Positions 8,765-17,656 are shown, counted from the first letter of the stretch. The stretch is DNA of 55,537 nucleotides from Thermovibrio sp. (GCA_003978105.1 QOAO01000013.1:1-55537), one strand, 5' to 3'. Numbers and translations are program-made. The notes: generated by a model not told the origin, from the sequence alone.

Positions 8765-9648
8765 CCTATTCTCTCAACAGCTCTCAACTTTGCACTCCTT
8801 GAGGCTGGATTCTCCCTTATCTCCTCCTCTGTCGGCTGAACCGGCTTTTTCGTGACTACCTTAAAGTTTTCCAAGTTCTTCAGTATATTTTTAACAAGCC
8901 TGTCCTCCAAGGAGTGAAAAGTGATTACAACTATCCTCCCACCAAATTTTACAAACTCTGCTGCCTCAGGAATTCCCCTTTCAATCTCCTCAAACTCCCT
9001 GTTTACGTAAATCCTTATTGCCTGAAAGGTCTTTACTGCAGGGTGCTTTCTCCTTCCTGCCCAGAGCTTTTTAGGAATAACAGATTCAACAATCTCTGCA
9101 AGCTCCTTTGTTGTTTCTATCTTCTTTCTCCTTCTCCTCCTCACAATCTCCCTTGCAATCTTCCTTGCAAACCTCTCCTCTCCGTACTTGAAGATTAACT
9201 CTGAGAGTTCCCTCTCTGAAAGCTTGTTTACAACGTCCTTTGCCGTTAGCTTCTGTCTTCTGTCCATCCTCATATCCAGGGGCTGTTCCTTCCAAACTGT
9301 AAATCCCCTCTCTCCCCTTAGGTGAAAGTGCGAAACTCCAAGGTCGAAGAGAATGCCATTAACTCTATCTATTCCCTCCTCCTCTAACACCTTTCCAATT
9401 TGAGAAAAGTTTGCATGGTATATTGAAACTCTATCTCCAAACGATTCCAACCTCTTAAGAGCTCTCTCAATTGCCTCCTCATCTCTGTCAATTCCGATAA
9501 CCTTGTTTTCAGGATTTGCTCTTAAAATCGCTTCTGTGTGCCCTCCTCCTCCCAAGGTGGCATCAACAAAAATTCCTCCTTTATCGGCCTTTAGGTAACC
9601 TAAGGACTCTTTCAGCAAAACTGGTGGATGGTAAATCTCTCCCTTCAT
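8761..9648 (-). CDS. rsmH: 16S rRNA (cytosine(1402)-N(4))-methyltransferase
   Basis: RsmH (MraW) N4-methylates C1402 in the ribosomal P site using SAM. The 295-residue protein begins with the signature YHPPVLLKESLGYL. It has the SAM loop DATLGGGGHTEAIL, the ILFDLGVSHFHL and PLDMRMD motifs, and ends with the VKTFQAIRIYVN and TFHSLEDRLVK blocks. It stands alone on the minus strand, away from the mra/fts cell-division cluster where it usually lies. RsmI, which 2'-O-methylates the same nucleotide, is encoded at 21773-22618. Confidence 0.97.
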   Translation of the reverse strand: MKGEIYHPPVLLKESLGYLKADKGGIFVDATLGGGGHTEAILRANPENKVIGIDRDEEAIERALKRLESFGDRVSIYHANFSQIGKVLEEEGIDRVNGILFDLGVSHFHLRGERGFTVWKEQPLDMRMDRRQKLTAKDVVNKLSERELSELIFKYGEERFARKIAREIVRRRRRKKIETTKELAEIVESVIPKKLWAGRRKHPAVKTFQAIRIYVNREFEEIERGIPEAAEFVKFGGRIVVITFHSLEDRLVKNILKNLENFKVVTKKPVQPTEEEIRENPASRSAKLRAVERIG

Positions 9649-9712
9649 TTTACCCTCTAAGTATGGTTAATTGATAAAATTAAATTTATTAATAAATTAA
9701 TGGGAGCTAATT

Positions 9713-10207
9713 ATGAATAGAAGAGATATTTTAAAACTCCTTTTTGGTTCACTATTTTCATTCGTCGTTCCTGTTTATTCGGAAGCTGAAATAGTAAAAG
9801 GGGATAAGTTTGTCACGTTCTGCAACCTTGCCATATCCCACGAATACGGAGCTATTTGTCAGTATATAAACCATAGTGGCATAATTCAAGATAAAAGCGT
9901 GAAAAAAATTCTTGAGATGAATATGATGGATGAGATTCTACACGCAAGAAGTTTAACTGAAATACTCGTTAAAGAGGGAGCTACTCCAACTGTAGCAATT
10001 TGGCCTCCACAGACAGGACTCCAATTTGAAAAGTTGATAGAGGAAGACATTAATGGAGAGAATCAGGCCATAAAGCTTTATTCAGCGATTTTAGATTTAA
10101 AGGAGTCCTCAAAGTGGAGGGATTCTATCTACTCGTTTTTGAAGAGAGAAGAGCTCCACCGTTCTCGCCTCGTGAGGATTTTGAATGCTAAAAAGACTAA
10201 TAAGTAG
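9713..10207 (+). CDS. Tat-exported ferritin-like di-iron protein
   Basis: The 164-residue protein begins with NRRDILKLLFGSLF, a Tat-type twin-arginine signal with a hydrophobic stretch to about residue 23. The remainder is a four-helix bundle with a full di-iron ligand set: Glu44 (helix A), Glu74-x-x-His77 (helix B), Glu116 (helix C) and Glu146-x-x-His149 (helix D). This ExxH pattern is that of ferritin-like/rubrerythrin-type proteins. Export by Tat would allow folding or metal loading before secretion. It overlaps the downstream HD-GYP gene by 23 bases, so the two are probably translationally coupled. Possible roles are periplasmic iron storage, peroxide reduction or iron sensing. Confidence 0.75.
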   Translation: MNRRDILKLLFGSLFSFVVPVYSEAEIVKGDKFVTFCNLAISHEYGAICQYINHSGIIQDKSVKKILEMNMMDEILHARSLTEILVKEGATPTVAIWPPQTGLQFEKLIEEDINGENQAIKLYSAILDLKESSKWRDSIYSFLKREELHRSRLVRILNAKKTNK

Positions 10208-11729
10208 TACTTATGGAAAACTACTTATCACATCTACTCTCCTATTTCTTGGTGCACTAATTCTTGTCTATTTTGGTATAAAAAATTTCTTAAGCGAGGG
10301 GATAGAAAGGAAGTTTAAAGAGAAATGTCACCTTGAAGCGAAGCTTCTTGCTTCTTACTCATGGGAATTAATAAAAAATTATGAATATACTCAACTCTAC
10401 AAAGTTTTAGAAGATACTGTTAGACAGGACAGAAATTTATCCTGTTTAGGAATTTATGAGTATGGACTTCCTTTAGTTTCAGTTGGAAACTGCAAGAATA
10501 AAGAGATTTGTAAAGATTCTCTTTTGGATGAACCATGTTATTATAAAGTTACTTATGAATTTAACACAACTCCTGTTCTGGAGTTTTCAGCTTACTTTAA
10601 TACTCAAGAAATTATAAATTTAATTGCAAAAATAAGAAAGTTTGTGTTTGTTCTTTTTTTAGTTGTATTTTTATCGATATTAACAATATTATTTTACGTT
10701 TACTTCAAAATAAATAAAAGAGTATTAGAGATTGTCACTGCTATCAAAGGATGGAATGAAGGAAAACTTAAAACTTTAAAACAAAAAAGTTGGCTTGAAT
10801 CAGGTAATGAATTTAGTAATATTGTCAGGTCTGTTCTTGAAATGTATAGTAACTTGGAAAAAGGAAGGGAGATAGATAATAAGCTTTTCCTATTTTCTGG
10901 AGAACTGCTAAACTCCATCGTAGATTCGGATAACCTGGATGAGTTCTTAGGTAGAATTTATGCAACATTAAAAAAGTTTTTTGATATAGATGTCATCTTA
11001 GAATATTTGCCCGATGAAAGAAAAGTAAAAATCGAAATAAGAGAGTATGGAGATATTCCGGAAAATACTTTAAAAACCATTCTAAACATGATTCATCAGG
11101 GAATTTCTGTATTAGAAAAGAAGAAAGAACTTGAAGACCTCCTGATGGGGGCAGTTAGAGCTCTTGCTAATGCGGTTGATGCAATGTCTCCCTGGACGAG
11201 GGGACACAGTGAAAGAGTTGCAGAAATTTCAGTTATTTTAGGAAGAAAACTAGGACTTGATAAAAAGGATTTGAGATTGTTGGAGATTGGAGCTCTACTC
11301 CATGACATTGGAAAGTTGGGAGTTCCTCAGAGCATAATAGATAAACCGGGAAAGTTAACAAAGGAGGAGTTTGAATTAGTAAAGAAACATCCAGAGGTGG
11401 GGTACAAAATTTTAAAACCAATAAAGGAGCTCTCCGACGTTTTACCAATCGTTCTCTACCACCACGAAAGGTGCAACAGTTCCGGATATCCGAAGGGGTT
11501 GAAGTGTGGTGAAATTCCACTTTTAGCAAAGATTGTTGCAGTTGCCGATGTTGTTGAGGCGATGACCTCTGAAAGGCCTTACAAGAAATCTCACTCGTTA
11601 GACTACGTTATGAACTATATGTTAGAAAATGCGGGTGAGGATAAACTGTTCGATGGGAGAGTTGTCAGGGCTCTCTGGGAATCAAAAGAAGAAATAAGGG
11701 AAATACTAAGTAAACCCACTGAACAATAA
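10185..11729 (+). CDS. Membrane sensor with HD-GYP c-di-GMP phosphodiesterase domain
   Basis: The order in 514 residues is: TM helix (about 12-32), periplasmic domain (33-150), second TM (153-174), HAMP-like linker (175-225), poorly conserved GAF-like region (232-310), then HD-GYP (320-505). The HD-GYP domain is intact: His341, His373-Asp374, Lys377, His402, HHE at 426-428, GYP at 434-436 and Asp454. It should hydrolyse c-di-GMP at the inner membrane. The periplasmic part has five cysteines (48, 87, 103, 109, 118), which could form disulfides or bind a metal or cluster. The overlap with the exported ferritin-like gene suggests that protein helps create or shape the signal; this is inference. 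Confidence 0.88.
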   Translation: MLKRLISSTYGKLLITSTLLFLGALILVYFGIKNFLSEGIERKFKEKCHLEAKLLASYSWELIKNYEYTQLYKVLEDTVRQDRNLSCLGIYEYGLPLVSVGNCKNKEICKDSLLDEPCYYKVTYEFNTTPVLEFSAYFNTQEIINLIAKIRKFVFVLFLVVFLSILTILFYVYFKINKRVLEIVTAIKGWNEGKLKTLKQKSWLESGNEFSNIVRSVLEMYSNLEKGREIDNKLFLFSGELLNSIVDSDNLDEFLGRIYATLKKFFDIDVILEYLPDERKVKIEIREYGDIPENTLKTILNMIHQGISVLEKKKELEDLLMGAVRALANAVDAMSPWTRGHSERVAEISVILGRKLGLDKKDLRLLEIGALLHDIGKLGVPQSIIDKPGKLTKEEFELVKKHPEVGYKILKPIKELSDVLPIVLYHHERCNSSGYPKGLKCGEIPLLAKIVAVADVVEAMTSERPYKKSHSLDYVMNYMLENAGEDKLFDGRVVRALWESKEEIREILSKPTEQ

Positions 11730-11740
11730 TAGTGCAGTTT

Positions 11741-11808
11741 TAAATCCCTTCTGTTCAACTAAAGTATTTTTAAGTCCCTCTTTTTGTTTCTAAATCCCCT
11801 TGTTTCAA
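11741..11808 (+). repeat. Three direct repeats upstream of the sigma-54 promoter
   Basis: TAAATCCC occurs at 11741 and 11791, and TAAGTCCC at 11771. The first and third copies extend to the same pattern, TAAATCCC-N5-TTCAA. The starts are 30 and 20 bases apart, so all three lie on roughly the same face of the helix. They lie 35-85 bases upstream of the -24 element, the normal place for an enhancer-binding activator such as NtrC. The motif is not the enteric NtrC palindrome. Confidence 0.5.
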
Positions 11809-11824
11809 GGCCTCTATTTGATTT

Positions 11825-11840
11825 TGGCATACCCCTTGCT
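11825..11840 (+). promoter_or_regulatory. Sigma-54 (RpoN) promoter for glnB-amtB
   Basis: TGGCATACCCCTTGCT matches the -24/-12 consensus TGGCAY-N5-TTGCW. The GG and GC dinucleotides are exactly 12 bases apart. It lies 36 bases upstream of the PII start codon, giving a transcription start near 11850. PII-AmtB operons are classic RpoN targets, so context and sequence agree. Confidence 0.85.
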
Positions 11841-11863
11841 ATTAAGTATCCAAAAATGGTTAA

Positions 11864-12214
<351 letters not shown>

Positions 12215-12238
12215 AAATACTTTCAGGGAGGTTTCGAT

Positions 12239-13522
12239 ATGAAGAGGTTGTTGGGAATTCTGCCGTTAGCCCTAATGCCGGCAGCGGCGTTTGCAGGTGA
12301 AGCTCCAAAGTTAAACAGCGGTGATACCGCTTGGATGTTGGTTTCAACAGCCCTTGTAATGCTGATGACGCCGGCAGGTGTTGCTCTCTTTTACGGGGGA
12401 ATGGCGAGGAGTAAGAACATACTGAACACTATTGGAATGAGCTTTCTTGCCTACTGTGTTGCAACTGTCGTTTGGGTTCTCTGGGGATACACGTTGGCCT
12501 TTGGACCTGACGTTGGTGGATTCATAGGAGGACTACAGAAAATATTCATGCACGGTATAGAAACGGACACTCTGAACGGAACGATTCCGGAGTTTGTCTT
12601 CGCAGCATTTCAGGGAACGTTTGCAGCAATAACCGTCGCCCTTGCAAGCGGTTCCGTAATTGAGAGGATGAAGTTTTCGACCTGGTTAATCTTTTCGCTC
12701 TTTTGGGTTACGGTGGTTTACGCTCCGATAGCCCACTGGGTTTGGGGTGGAGGATTTTTGGGAAACGACGGAGCCCTTGACTTTGCCGGTGGAACCGTTG
12801 TCCACATAAACGCAGGTATTGCCGGATTGGTTCTTGCCATGCTCCTTGGAAAGAGGAAGGGGTACAGGAAAACTGCATTCTTCCCGTCATCTGTTGTTCT
12901 GACCGTTTTAGGCGCAGCACTGCTCTGGTTCGGATGGTTCGGGTTTAACGCAGGTTCCGAGCTTTCTGCAGACGGGATTGCCGGTTCTGCATTCTTAGTA
13001 ACAAACGTTGCCGCATCAATAGCAGCAATTTCGTGGATGGTTACAGAGTGGATTTTTGCAAGGAAACCCACACTACTTGGTGCTGCATCCGGCGCAGTTG
13101 CAGGACTTGTTGCAATTACTCCTGCTGCAGGTTTTGTTGATGTCTTTGGAGCTCTCGCAATAGGATTCGTTGCGGGAATTTTGGGATGGTTCGGAGTTTT
13201 TGTTCTGAAGAAGAAGTTGGGATACGACGACTCCCTTGATGCCTTTGGAGTTCACGGTTTAAACGGAATATGGGGAGCCGTTGCAACTGGAATCTTTGCA
13301 GTTAAGGCTATAGGCGGAACTTCCGGTGTCCTTGAGGGGAACCTTCCTCAGCTCTGGATTCAGCTAAAGGCCGTTGCTGTAACAATAGTTTACTCCGGTG
13401 TAATGACTGCAGTTGTTTACTTTGTCTCATCAATCCTTACAGGTGGTGCTAGGGTTCCCGAAGAATACGAAGTTGAAGGACTTGACTCCGCAATCCACGG
13501 AGAAAAGGGCTTTAACCTATAA
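12239..13522 (+). CDS. amtB: Ammonium transporter
   Basis: AmtB is a trimeric inner-membrane channel for ammonium. The 427-residue product has a cleavable signal peptide (cleavage after AAAFA, about residue 19) and then about eleven membrane helices. The pore's two conserved histidines are seen at His189 (TVVHINAG) and His339 (GVHGLNGIWG). The FYGGMARSKN and YAPIAHWVWGGG signatures are present. It follows glnK by 24 bases with a good GGGAGG site. A porin gene follows after a GC-rich hairpin, and all three are probably under sigma-54 control. Confidence 0.97.
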   Translation: MKRLLGILPLALMPAAAFAGEAPKLNSGDTAWMLVSTALVMLMTPAGVALFYGGMARSKNILNTIGMSFLAYCVATVVWVLWGYTLAFGPDVGGFIGGLQKIFMHGIETDTLNGTIPEFVFAAFQGTFAAITVALASGSVIERMKFSTWLIFSLFWVTVVYAPIAHWVWGGGFLGNDGALDFAGGTVVHINAGIAGLVLAMLLGKRKGYRKTAFFPSSVVLTVLGAALLWFGWFGFNAGSELSADGIAGSAFLVTNVAASIAAISWMVTEWIFARKPTLLGAASGAVAGLVAITPAAGFVDVFGALAIGFVAGILGWFGVFVLKKKLGYDDSLDAFGVHGLNGIWGAVATGIFAVKAIGGTSGVLEGNLPQLWIQLKAVAVTIVYSGVMTAVVYFVSSILTGGARVPEEYEVEGLDSAIHGEKGFNL

Positions 13523-13526
13523 AAAT

Positions 13527-13551
13527 CGGGAGGGGGACCTCCCCACTCCCG
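13527..13551 (+). terminator. GC-rich hairpin between amtB and the porin gene
   Basis: CGGGAG pairs with CTCCCG around an inner GGGG-ACCT-CCCC, with a one-base bulge, giving a very stable stem. It is followed only by GTTTG, so it is a poor intrinsic terminator. It may attenuate, mark a processing site, or stabilise the glnK-amtB transcript while lowering or allowing porin expression. Confidence 0.45.
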
Positions 13552-13587
13552 TTTGAAACCAGAAGAGAAAAAAAGGAGAAAAAAGTG

Positions 13588-14592
13588 ATGAAGCGCGCAT
13601 TCATAATTCTAACATTAGCACTTTTAGTGGTATCGGCTGTCTCAAAGGCAGGCGAAATTAAGGTAAACCTACCGGAAGTAAAGTTGAGCGGTGGAATTTC
13701 CGCAACAGATTTCAACAAGTCAAGGGCCGAGAGTGATGGGAGTTCCACAAACAACATAAAACTGACAGATGCCGTTTTGGAACTCTCCGGAGGAGATAAG
13801 TTTGGAGGATTTGACATTGCCGTTGGTTCAATTCTTGAACCTACAGTTGTTGGTAGTGTCAATAACGACAATACTGCCATAGTAGGAGACCACTACGGAA
13901 TTCTATCGGGATACGTTTATGCCCTACCTTTAAAAGGACTTGAGATTGATGCCGGTGTTTTAACAACAAACGTAGGTTACGAGCTTGCAGCAACCTACCT
14001 GAATCCGAACGTTACGTACGGTTTGGTGTGGAACTCTCAACCCTTCATCTACAAAGGTGCAAGAGCCACATACAGTCTCACAGACGACATTCAGTTGTAC
14101 GCCGAGTACAATAGGGGAGACGAGCTAAACGGAAACAGTAAGGACCATGCCTTTGCAGTAGGAAGCACCGGAATGGTTAAAGATGTCAGCTACACGTTTA
14201 CCTACTTTGACTACGGAAACTATAAAAACCTTATAGACTTCACTTTAGGCTATAAGATTAAGAACGTCCAACTTGCACTGAATGGAGATTACCAGTGGCT
14301 TGATGAGGACAGCAGTAAAAAAGGTTATGGAGTTGCACTCTACGTTATTCCCGAATTCGGGAAAATATCTGTTCCCTTTAGAGCCGAGTACGTAAAGGAC
14401 AAAGACAATTCGAGAATCTACGGGTTTAACAACAAAGGGACCTATTCCCTTACAGTTACCCCGACCTACAAACTCTCCGACCATACAACGGTTAGAGCTG
14501 AGTATTCCTATGTTAAGAGTAATTACGATAACGCCTTTAATGGCTCAGACCACAAAGGTACAGCTTCTGTTCAACTCTTCTTCACCTTTTAG
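13588..14592 (+). CDS. Outer-membrane beta-barrel porin (Bbp2/OmpL-like)
   Basis: This protein of about 334 residues has a Sec signal peptide (MKRAFIILTLALLVVSAVSKAG) followed by alternating amphipathic strands rich in Tyr, Gly and Asp. It ends in QLFFTF, the terminal-Phe signal for outer-membrane insertion. The central block (LEIDAGVLTTNVGYELA, then a YGLVWNSQPFIYKGARATYS-type strand) resembles putative beta-barrel porin-2 proteins. The ATG at 13588 follows AAAGGAG; a GTG one codon earlier is an alternative. Its place after glnK-amtB suggests passage of ammonium or small nitrogen compounds across the outer membrane, which is inference from position. Confidence 0.78.
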   Translation: MKRAFIILTLALLVVSAVSKAGEIKVNLPEVKLSGGISATDFNKSRAESDGSSTNNIKLTDAVLELSGGDKFGGFDIAVGSILEPTVVGSVNNDNTAIVGDHYGILSGYVYALPLKGLEIDAGVLTTNVGYELAATYLNPNVTYGLVWNSQPFIYKGARATYSLTDDIQLYAEYNRGDELNGNSKDHAFAVGSTGMVKDVSYTFTYFDYGNYKNLIDFTLGYKIKNVQLALNGDYQWLDEDSSKKGYGVALYVIPEFGKISVPFRAEYVKDKDNSRIYGFNNKGTYSLTVTPTYKLSDHTTVRAEYSYVKSNYDNAFNGSDHKGTASVQLFFTF

Positions 14593-14611
14593 GGCAACTC
14601 TTTTTTTTCTC

Positions 14612-14636
14612 CCCCCCTTTCTTAATGGAAGGGGGG
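14612..14636 (+). terminator. Hairpin after the porin gene
   Basis: CCCCCCTT and AAGGGGGG form an eight-base-pair stem with a nine-base loop, 20 bases after the porin stop. A run of eight T lies before the stem rather than after it, so this is an unusual terminator. It most likely ends the nitrogen operon or protects its 3' end. Confidence 0.5.
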
Positions 14637-14665
14637 ACATATTAAATTTTGCTAAAATCTAACTC

Positions 14666-15349
14666 ATGGAAGAATTAACGAAAAAATATCCTTGGGTAAA
14701 AAGGAAAAAAGCCTACTGGGTCTGGCTTCATACTGTTGCCCGCCTTTTAGGTTTTTTGTGCAGATTGAAAGTTACCGGTAGGGAAAACATTCCAGATAGG
14801 GGACCTGTTCTCTTGATGGCAAACCACAGAAGCTACCTTGACCCACCACTTGTTGCCTATGCAGTGAAAAAGAGGCCAGTTTTCTTTATGGCAAAGTCGG
14901 AGCTCTTTGAAATGCCGGTTCTTTCAAGTTTAATAAAACACTGGGGGAACGCCTTTCCCGTAAAGAGGGGAAGGGCAGATTTAACGGCCTTAAAGACGGC
15001 CTTAGAAATTTTAAGAAAAGGGGAACTGGTTTGTATTTTCCCTGAGGGACAGAGAGCCCCAGCCAGCAGGTTTGTTAGACCAAAGTGGGGAGCAGGAATG
15101 GTCGCCCTAAAGTCGGGGGCTCCAATAGTTCCATGTTTGATTGAGGGTAGTGAAGCTCTGATAGGTAAGGAAAAACTCATAGGAGGAATACCGAGAGTTA
15201 CTGTTGCATTTGGTAAGCCCTTTCAATTAGATTTAGAGGATAGAAAAGATAACTATCAGAAGGCTGCTGATTTTATAATGGAGAAGATAAAGGAGCTGAA
15301 GGGTGAAAATAAAAGTAGCGAAGAGTGCAGGTTTCTGCTGGGGAGTTAA
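14666..15349 (+). CDS. plsC: 1-acyl-sn-glycerol-3-phosphate acyltransferase
   Basis: PlsC acylates lysophosphatidic acid to phosphatidic acid at the membrane. The 227-residue protein has the catalytic NHRSYLD motif (His54, Asp59), a VKRGRADLTALK substrate-binding block and IFPEGQRAP. One hydrophobic segment near residues 18-34 anchors it. Its 3' end overlaps ispH by 47 bases. The plsC-ispH-rpsA order is also known from clostridia. I see no strong Shine-Dalgarno before the ATG. Confidence 0.92.
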   Translation: MEELTKKYPWVKRKKAYWVWLHTVARLLGFLCRLKVTGRENIPDRGPVLLMANHRSYLDPPLVAYAVKKRPVFFMAKSELFEMPVLSSLIKHWGNAFPVKRGRADLTALKTALEILRKGELVCIFPEGQRAPASRFVRPKWGAGMVALKSGAPIVPCLIEGSEALIGKEKLIGGIPRVTVAFGKPFQLDLEDRKDNYQKAADFIMEKIKELKGENKSSEECRFLLGS

Positions 15350-16181
15350 AAGAGCAGTAAATATGGCAGTTGAATCTATTAAAAAAGCAGAAGGAAGAGC
15401 TCTCTGTTTAGGGGAGCTCATTCACAACAAAAAGGAAATAGAAAGATTAAAAAATTTGGGAATGGTCTTCATTGAGGATATGAACGATTTAAAGGAAGGG
15501 GATACAGTTGTTATCAGGTCTCACGGTGTTTCTCCCAAAGTTCTTGAATTTCTAAAAAGAAAGGGAGCTGAAATCGTAGATGCAACCTGTCCCTTTGTTA
15601 AGGACGTTCACGAAAAGGCAATGAGGTTGGAAAAGGAAGGATATCCCGTTCTAATTTTAGGTAATGCCCGCCATCCCGAGGTTATAGGAATTGCCGGCCA
15701 TGTAAAAAATCCAATGATAATTAACAGTTTAGATGAATTAAAAAAACTTCCTCCCATGAAAAGATTGGGTGTTGTCTGCCAGACCACATTAAATCTCTCC
15801 TTTTTTAAGGAGGCAGTTTCTATTCTCTCATTAAAGGTGAAGGATTTGAAAGTTTACAATACAATCTGTAGTGCGACTTCAGTAAGACAGAAGGAAACAT
15901 TGGAGCTTGCTAAAGAAGTTGATGTTATGTTTGTTATCGGTGGGAAGAATAGTTCAAATACAACAAAACTCTACCAGATAGCGAAAGAGGTTAATCCCAA
16001 AACTTACCACATAGAATCTAAAGATGAAATTGAGCCCGATTGGCTTGAGAATTCCGAAACAGTTGGAATAACTGCAGGAGCCTCTACTCCGCAGTGGGTA
16101 ATTGAGGAGGTAGTTAACTATCTTCTTCATCTTAAAAAAGGGGGAGTTTTAAGTGGAAGGGGAGTTTGCCAAACTACTTGA
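15303..16181 (+). CDS. ispH: 4-hydroxy-3-methylbut-2-enyl diphosphate reductase
   Basis: IspH is the [4Fe-4S] enzyme that ends the MEP pathway, producing IPP and DMAPP. The 292-residue protein has the three cluster cysteines, Cys12 (SAGFCWGV), one in DATCPFV and one in NTICSAT, plus the RSHG motif and GITAGASTPQWVIE near the end. It starts with GTG inside plsC (47-base overlap) and ends inside the S1 gene (29-base overlap). Some clostridia fuse IspH and S1 into one polypeptide; here they remain separate but overlapping. The polyprenyl synthase at 44205 uses its products. Confidence 0.96.
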   Translation: MKIKVAKSAGFCWGVKRAVNMAVESIKKAEGRALCLGELIHNKKEIERLKNLGMVFIEDMNDLKEGDTVVIRSHGVSPKVLEFLKRKGAEIVDATCPFVKDVHEKAMRLEKEGYPVLILGNARHPEVIGIAGHVKNPMIINSLDELKKLPPMKRLGVVCQTTLNLSFFKEAVSILSLKVKDLKVYNTICSATSVRQKETLELAKEVDVMFVIGGKNSSNTTKLYQIAKEVNPKTYHIESKDEIEPDWLENSETVGITAGASTPQWVIEEVVNYLLHLKKGGVLSGRGVCQTT

Positions 16182-17172
16182 AGAGAGTTTTAAAAAGCTA
16201 AAGCGAGAAGTAATTACTGGAACCGTTGTTAAAGTAACGGATAGGGAGGCGTTTATTGATTTTGGTTGGAAATCGGAAGGTGTTGTTCCTTTGAAAGAAT
16301 TAGGTTATAGACCTAAGATTGGTGAGAAAATTGATGTCTGTATTGTTGAACCTGAAACGGAAAATGGTTATGCCCTCCTGTCCGTTAATTGTGCAAGGTC
16401 AATTAAGGAATGGGAAAGGCTTGCAGACGAGATTGGGAAGAAAGGAACTGTTAGGGGGATAATAAAGCAGAAAGTGAGAGGGGGATACAAGGTTAAACTT
16501 GACAACGGTTTAACTGTTTTTCTTCCCATGTCTCAGGTTGACATAATGCCAGTTACAAGGCCGGATGATTGGCTTGACAGGGAGATAGAGGCAAAGGTTC
16601 TATCGATTGATAGAAAGAGAAGGAGCATTGTTATATCAAGGAGGAAACTACTTGAGGAAAGAAGAGTCGAAAAGAGAAAGGAAACGTTAAAGAGATTAAA
16701 AGAGGGAGACGTTGTAGAGGGAGTTGTTAAAAATATTGTGGACTTTGGAATTTTTGTAGATGTTGATGGCGTTGATGGTTTGGTTCACAAAAGTGATATT
16801 TCCTGGTCCGGTTTAAAAACACCCTTTGATGTAGCCAAGATAGGGGACAGAATAAAGGTAAAAATCAAGAAGATAGAAAGGGACAAGGAAAGACTAGTTC
16901 TATCGCTAAAGGATGTAAAACCTGACCCCTGGGAAAGAATAAATGAGATTTACGCTCCTGGAATGAAGGTTGAGGGTGAGGTTGTAAAGGAGGAAAAGAG
17001 AGGTTTCTGGGTCTACCTTCCTCAGGATGTTGCAGGATTTATTCCAAGTGAGAACGTTCCTAAAGGAGTAAAATTTAAGTATAAACATAAGTATAAATTC
17101 GTAGTTGACAGAATAGATAAAGAAAACAGGAGAGTTATTCTAAAATGGCCGGAGGAAGAGCACCAGAGATAA
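16153..17172 (+). CDS. rpsA: Ribosomal protein S1-like protein with four S1 domains
   Basis: The 339-residue protein contains four OB-fold S1 RNA-binding repeats at about 18-85, 93-165, 183-253 and 268-335. The third, with [35 protein letters not shown] spacing, is the best conserved. Four domains rather than the six of E. coli S1 is common in Gram-positive and deep-branching bacteria. It probably helps mRNA bind the 30S subunit. GTG start inside ispH; the 3' end overlaps smpB by 28 bases. Whether it is a true ribosomal S1 or a free RNA-binding protein cannot be decided from sequence. Confidence 0.87.
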   Translation: MEGEFAKLLEESFKKLKREVITGTVVKVTDREAFIDFGWKSEGVVPLKELGYRPKIGEKIDVCIVEPETENGYALLSVNCARSIKEWERLADEIGKKGTVRGIIKQKVRGGYKVKLDNGLTVFLPMSQVDIMPVTRPDDWLDREIEAKVLSIDRKRRSIVISRRKLLEERRVEKRKETLKRLKEGDVVEGVVKNIVDFGIFVDVDGVDGLVHKSDISWSGLKTPFDVAKIGDRIKVKIKKIERDKERLVLSLKDVKPDPWERINEIYAPGMKVEGEVVKEEKRGFWVYLPQDVAGFIPSENVPKGVKFKYKHKYKFVVDRIDKENRRVILKWPEEEHQR

Positions 17173-17606
17173 AAAACAAAAAGGCCTACTTTGACTATGA
17201 AATCTTAGAAAAGTACGAAGCAGGTATTGAGTTAAAGGGAACAGAGGTTAAATCCATAAGGGAGGGAAAAGTTAATTTAAGGGATTCCTTTGTCCGCATA
17301 GAGAATGGAGAAGCCTACCTTTTTAACGCCTATATAGCTCCATATACATACGGAAATCTCTTCAATCACGAACCTACAAGAAGGAGAAAGCTACTTCTAC
17401 ACAAGAGAGAGATAAAGAGGCTCTTTGGAAAAGTTCAAGAAAAGGGATTAACAATAGTTCCTCTTAGAATGTACTTCAATAAACGGGGAAAGGTAAAAGT
17501 AGAGATAGCTTTGGTTAGGGGTAAGAAGAAGTACGATAAGAGGGAGGCTATCAAGAGAAGAGAACTTGAGAGAGAGGCTCAAAAGGCTATGAAGTACTAC
17601 AGATAA
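17145..17606 (+). CDS. smpB: SsrA-binding protein
   Basis: SmpB binds tmRNA and brings it to stalled ribosomes for trans-translation. The 153-residue protein has the family blocks [38 protein letters not shown] and the C-terminal basic tail ([14 protein letters not shown]) that inserts into the decoding path. The ATG lies inside the S1 gene. A clear intrinsic terminator follows, so it ends the plsC-ispH-rpsA-smpB operon. No tmRNA gene is visible in this window. Confidence 0.97.
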   Translation: MAGGRAPEIKNKKAYFDYEILEKYEAGIELKGTEVKSIREGKVNLRDSFVRIENGEAYLFNAYIAPYTYGNLFNHEPTRRRKLLLHKREIKRLFGKVQEKGLTIVPLRMYFNKRGKVKVEIALVRGKKKYDKREAIKRRELEREAQKAMKYYR

Positions 17607-17623
17607 TTTGTTTTGTTATTTTA

Positions 17624-17656
17624 TTCCCCTTTTCAAGGGGAACTTTCTCTCTTTTC
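17624..17656 (+). terminator. Rho-independent terminator after smpB
   Basis: TTCCCCTT and AAGGGGAA form a perfect eight-base-pair stem with a TTC loop (17624-17642), followed by the pyrimidine-rich CTTTCTCTCTTTTC. The remaining bases up to the rplY promoter are AT-rich, with no gene visible. Confidence 0.8.

Noticed and set aside
11741..11808. CRISPR-like reading of the TAAATCCC repeats
   Set aside because: Only three imperfect copies, 20-30 bases apart, with no spacer-like units and no cas genes; the position upstream of a sigma-54 promoter explains them better.
13512..13880. 122-codon minus-strand ORF across the porin start and amtB end
   Set aside because: Crosses two genes with strong evidence on the plus strand and the hairpin; composition typical of an antisense frame.
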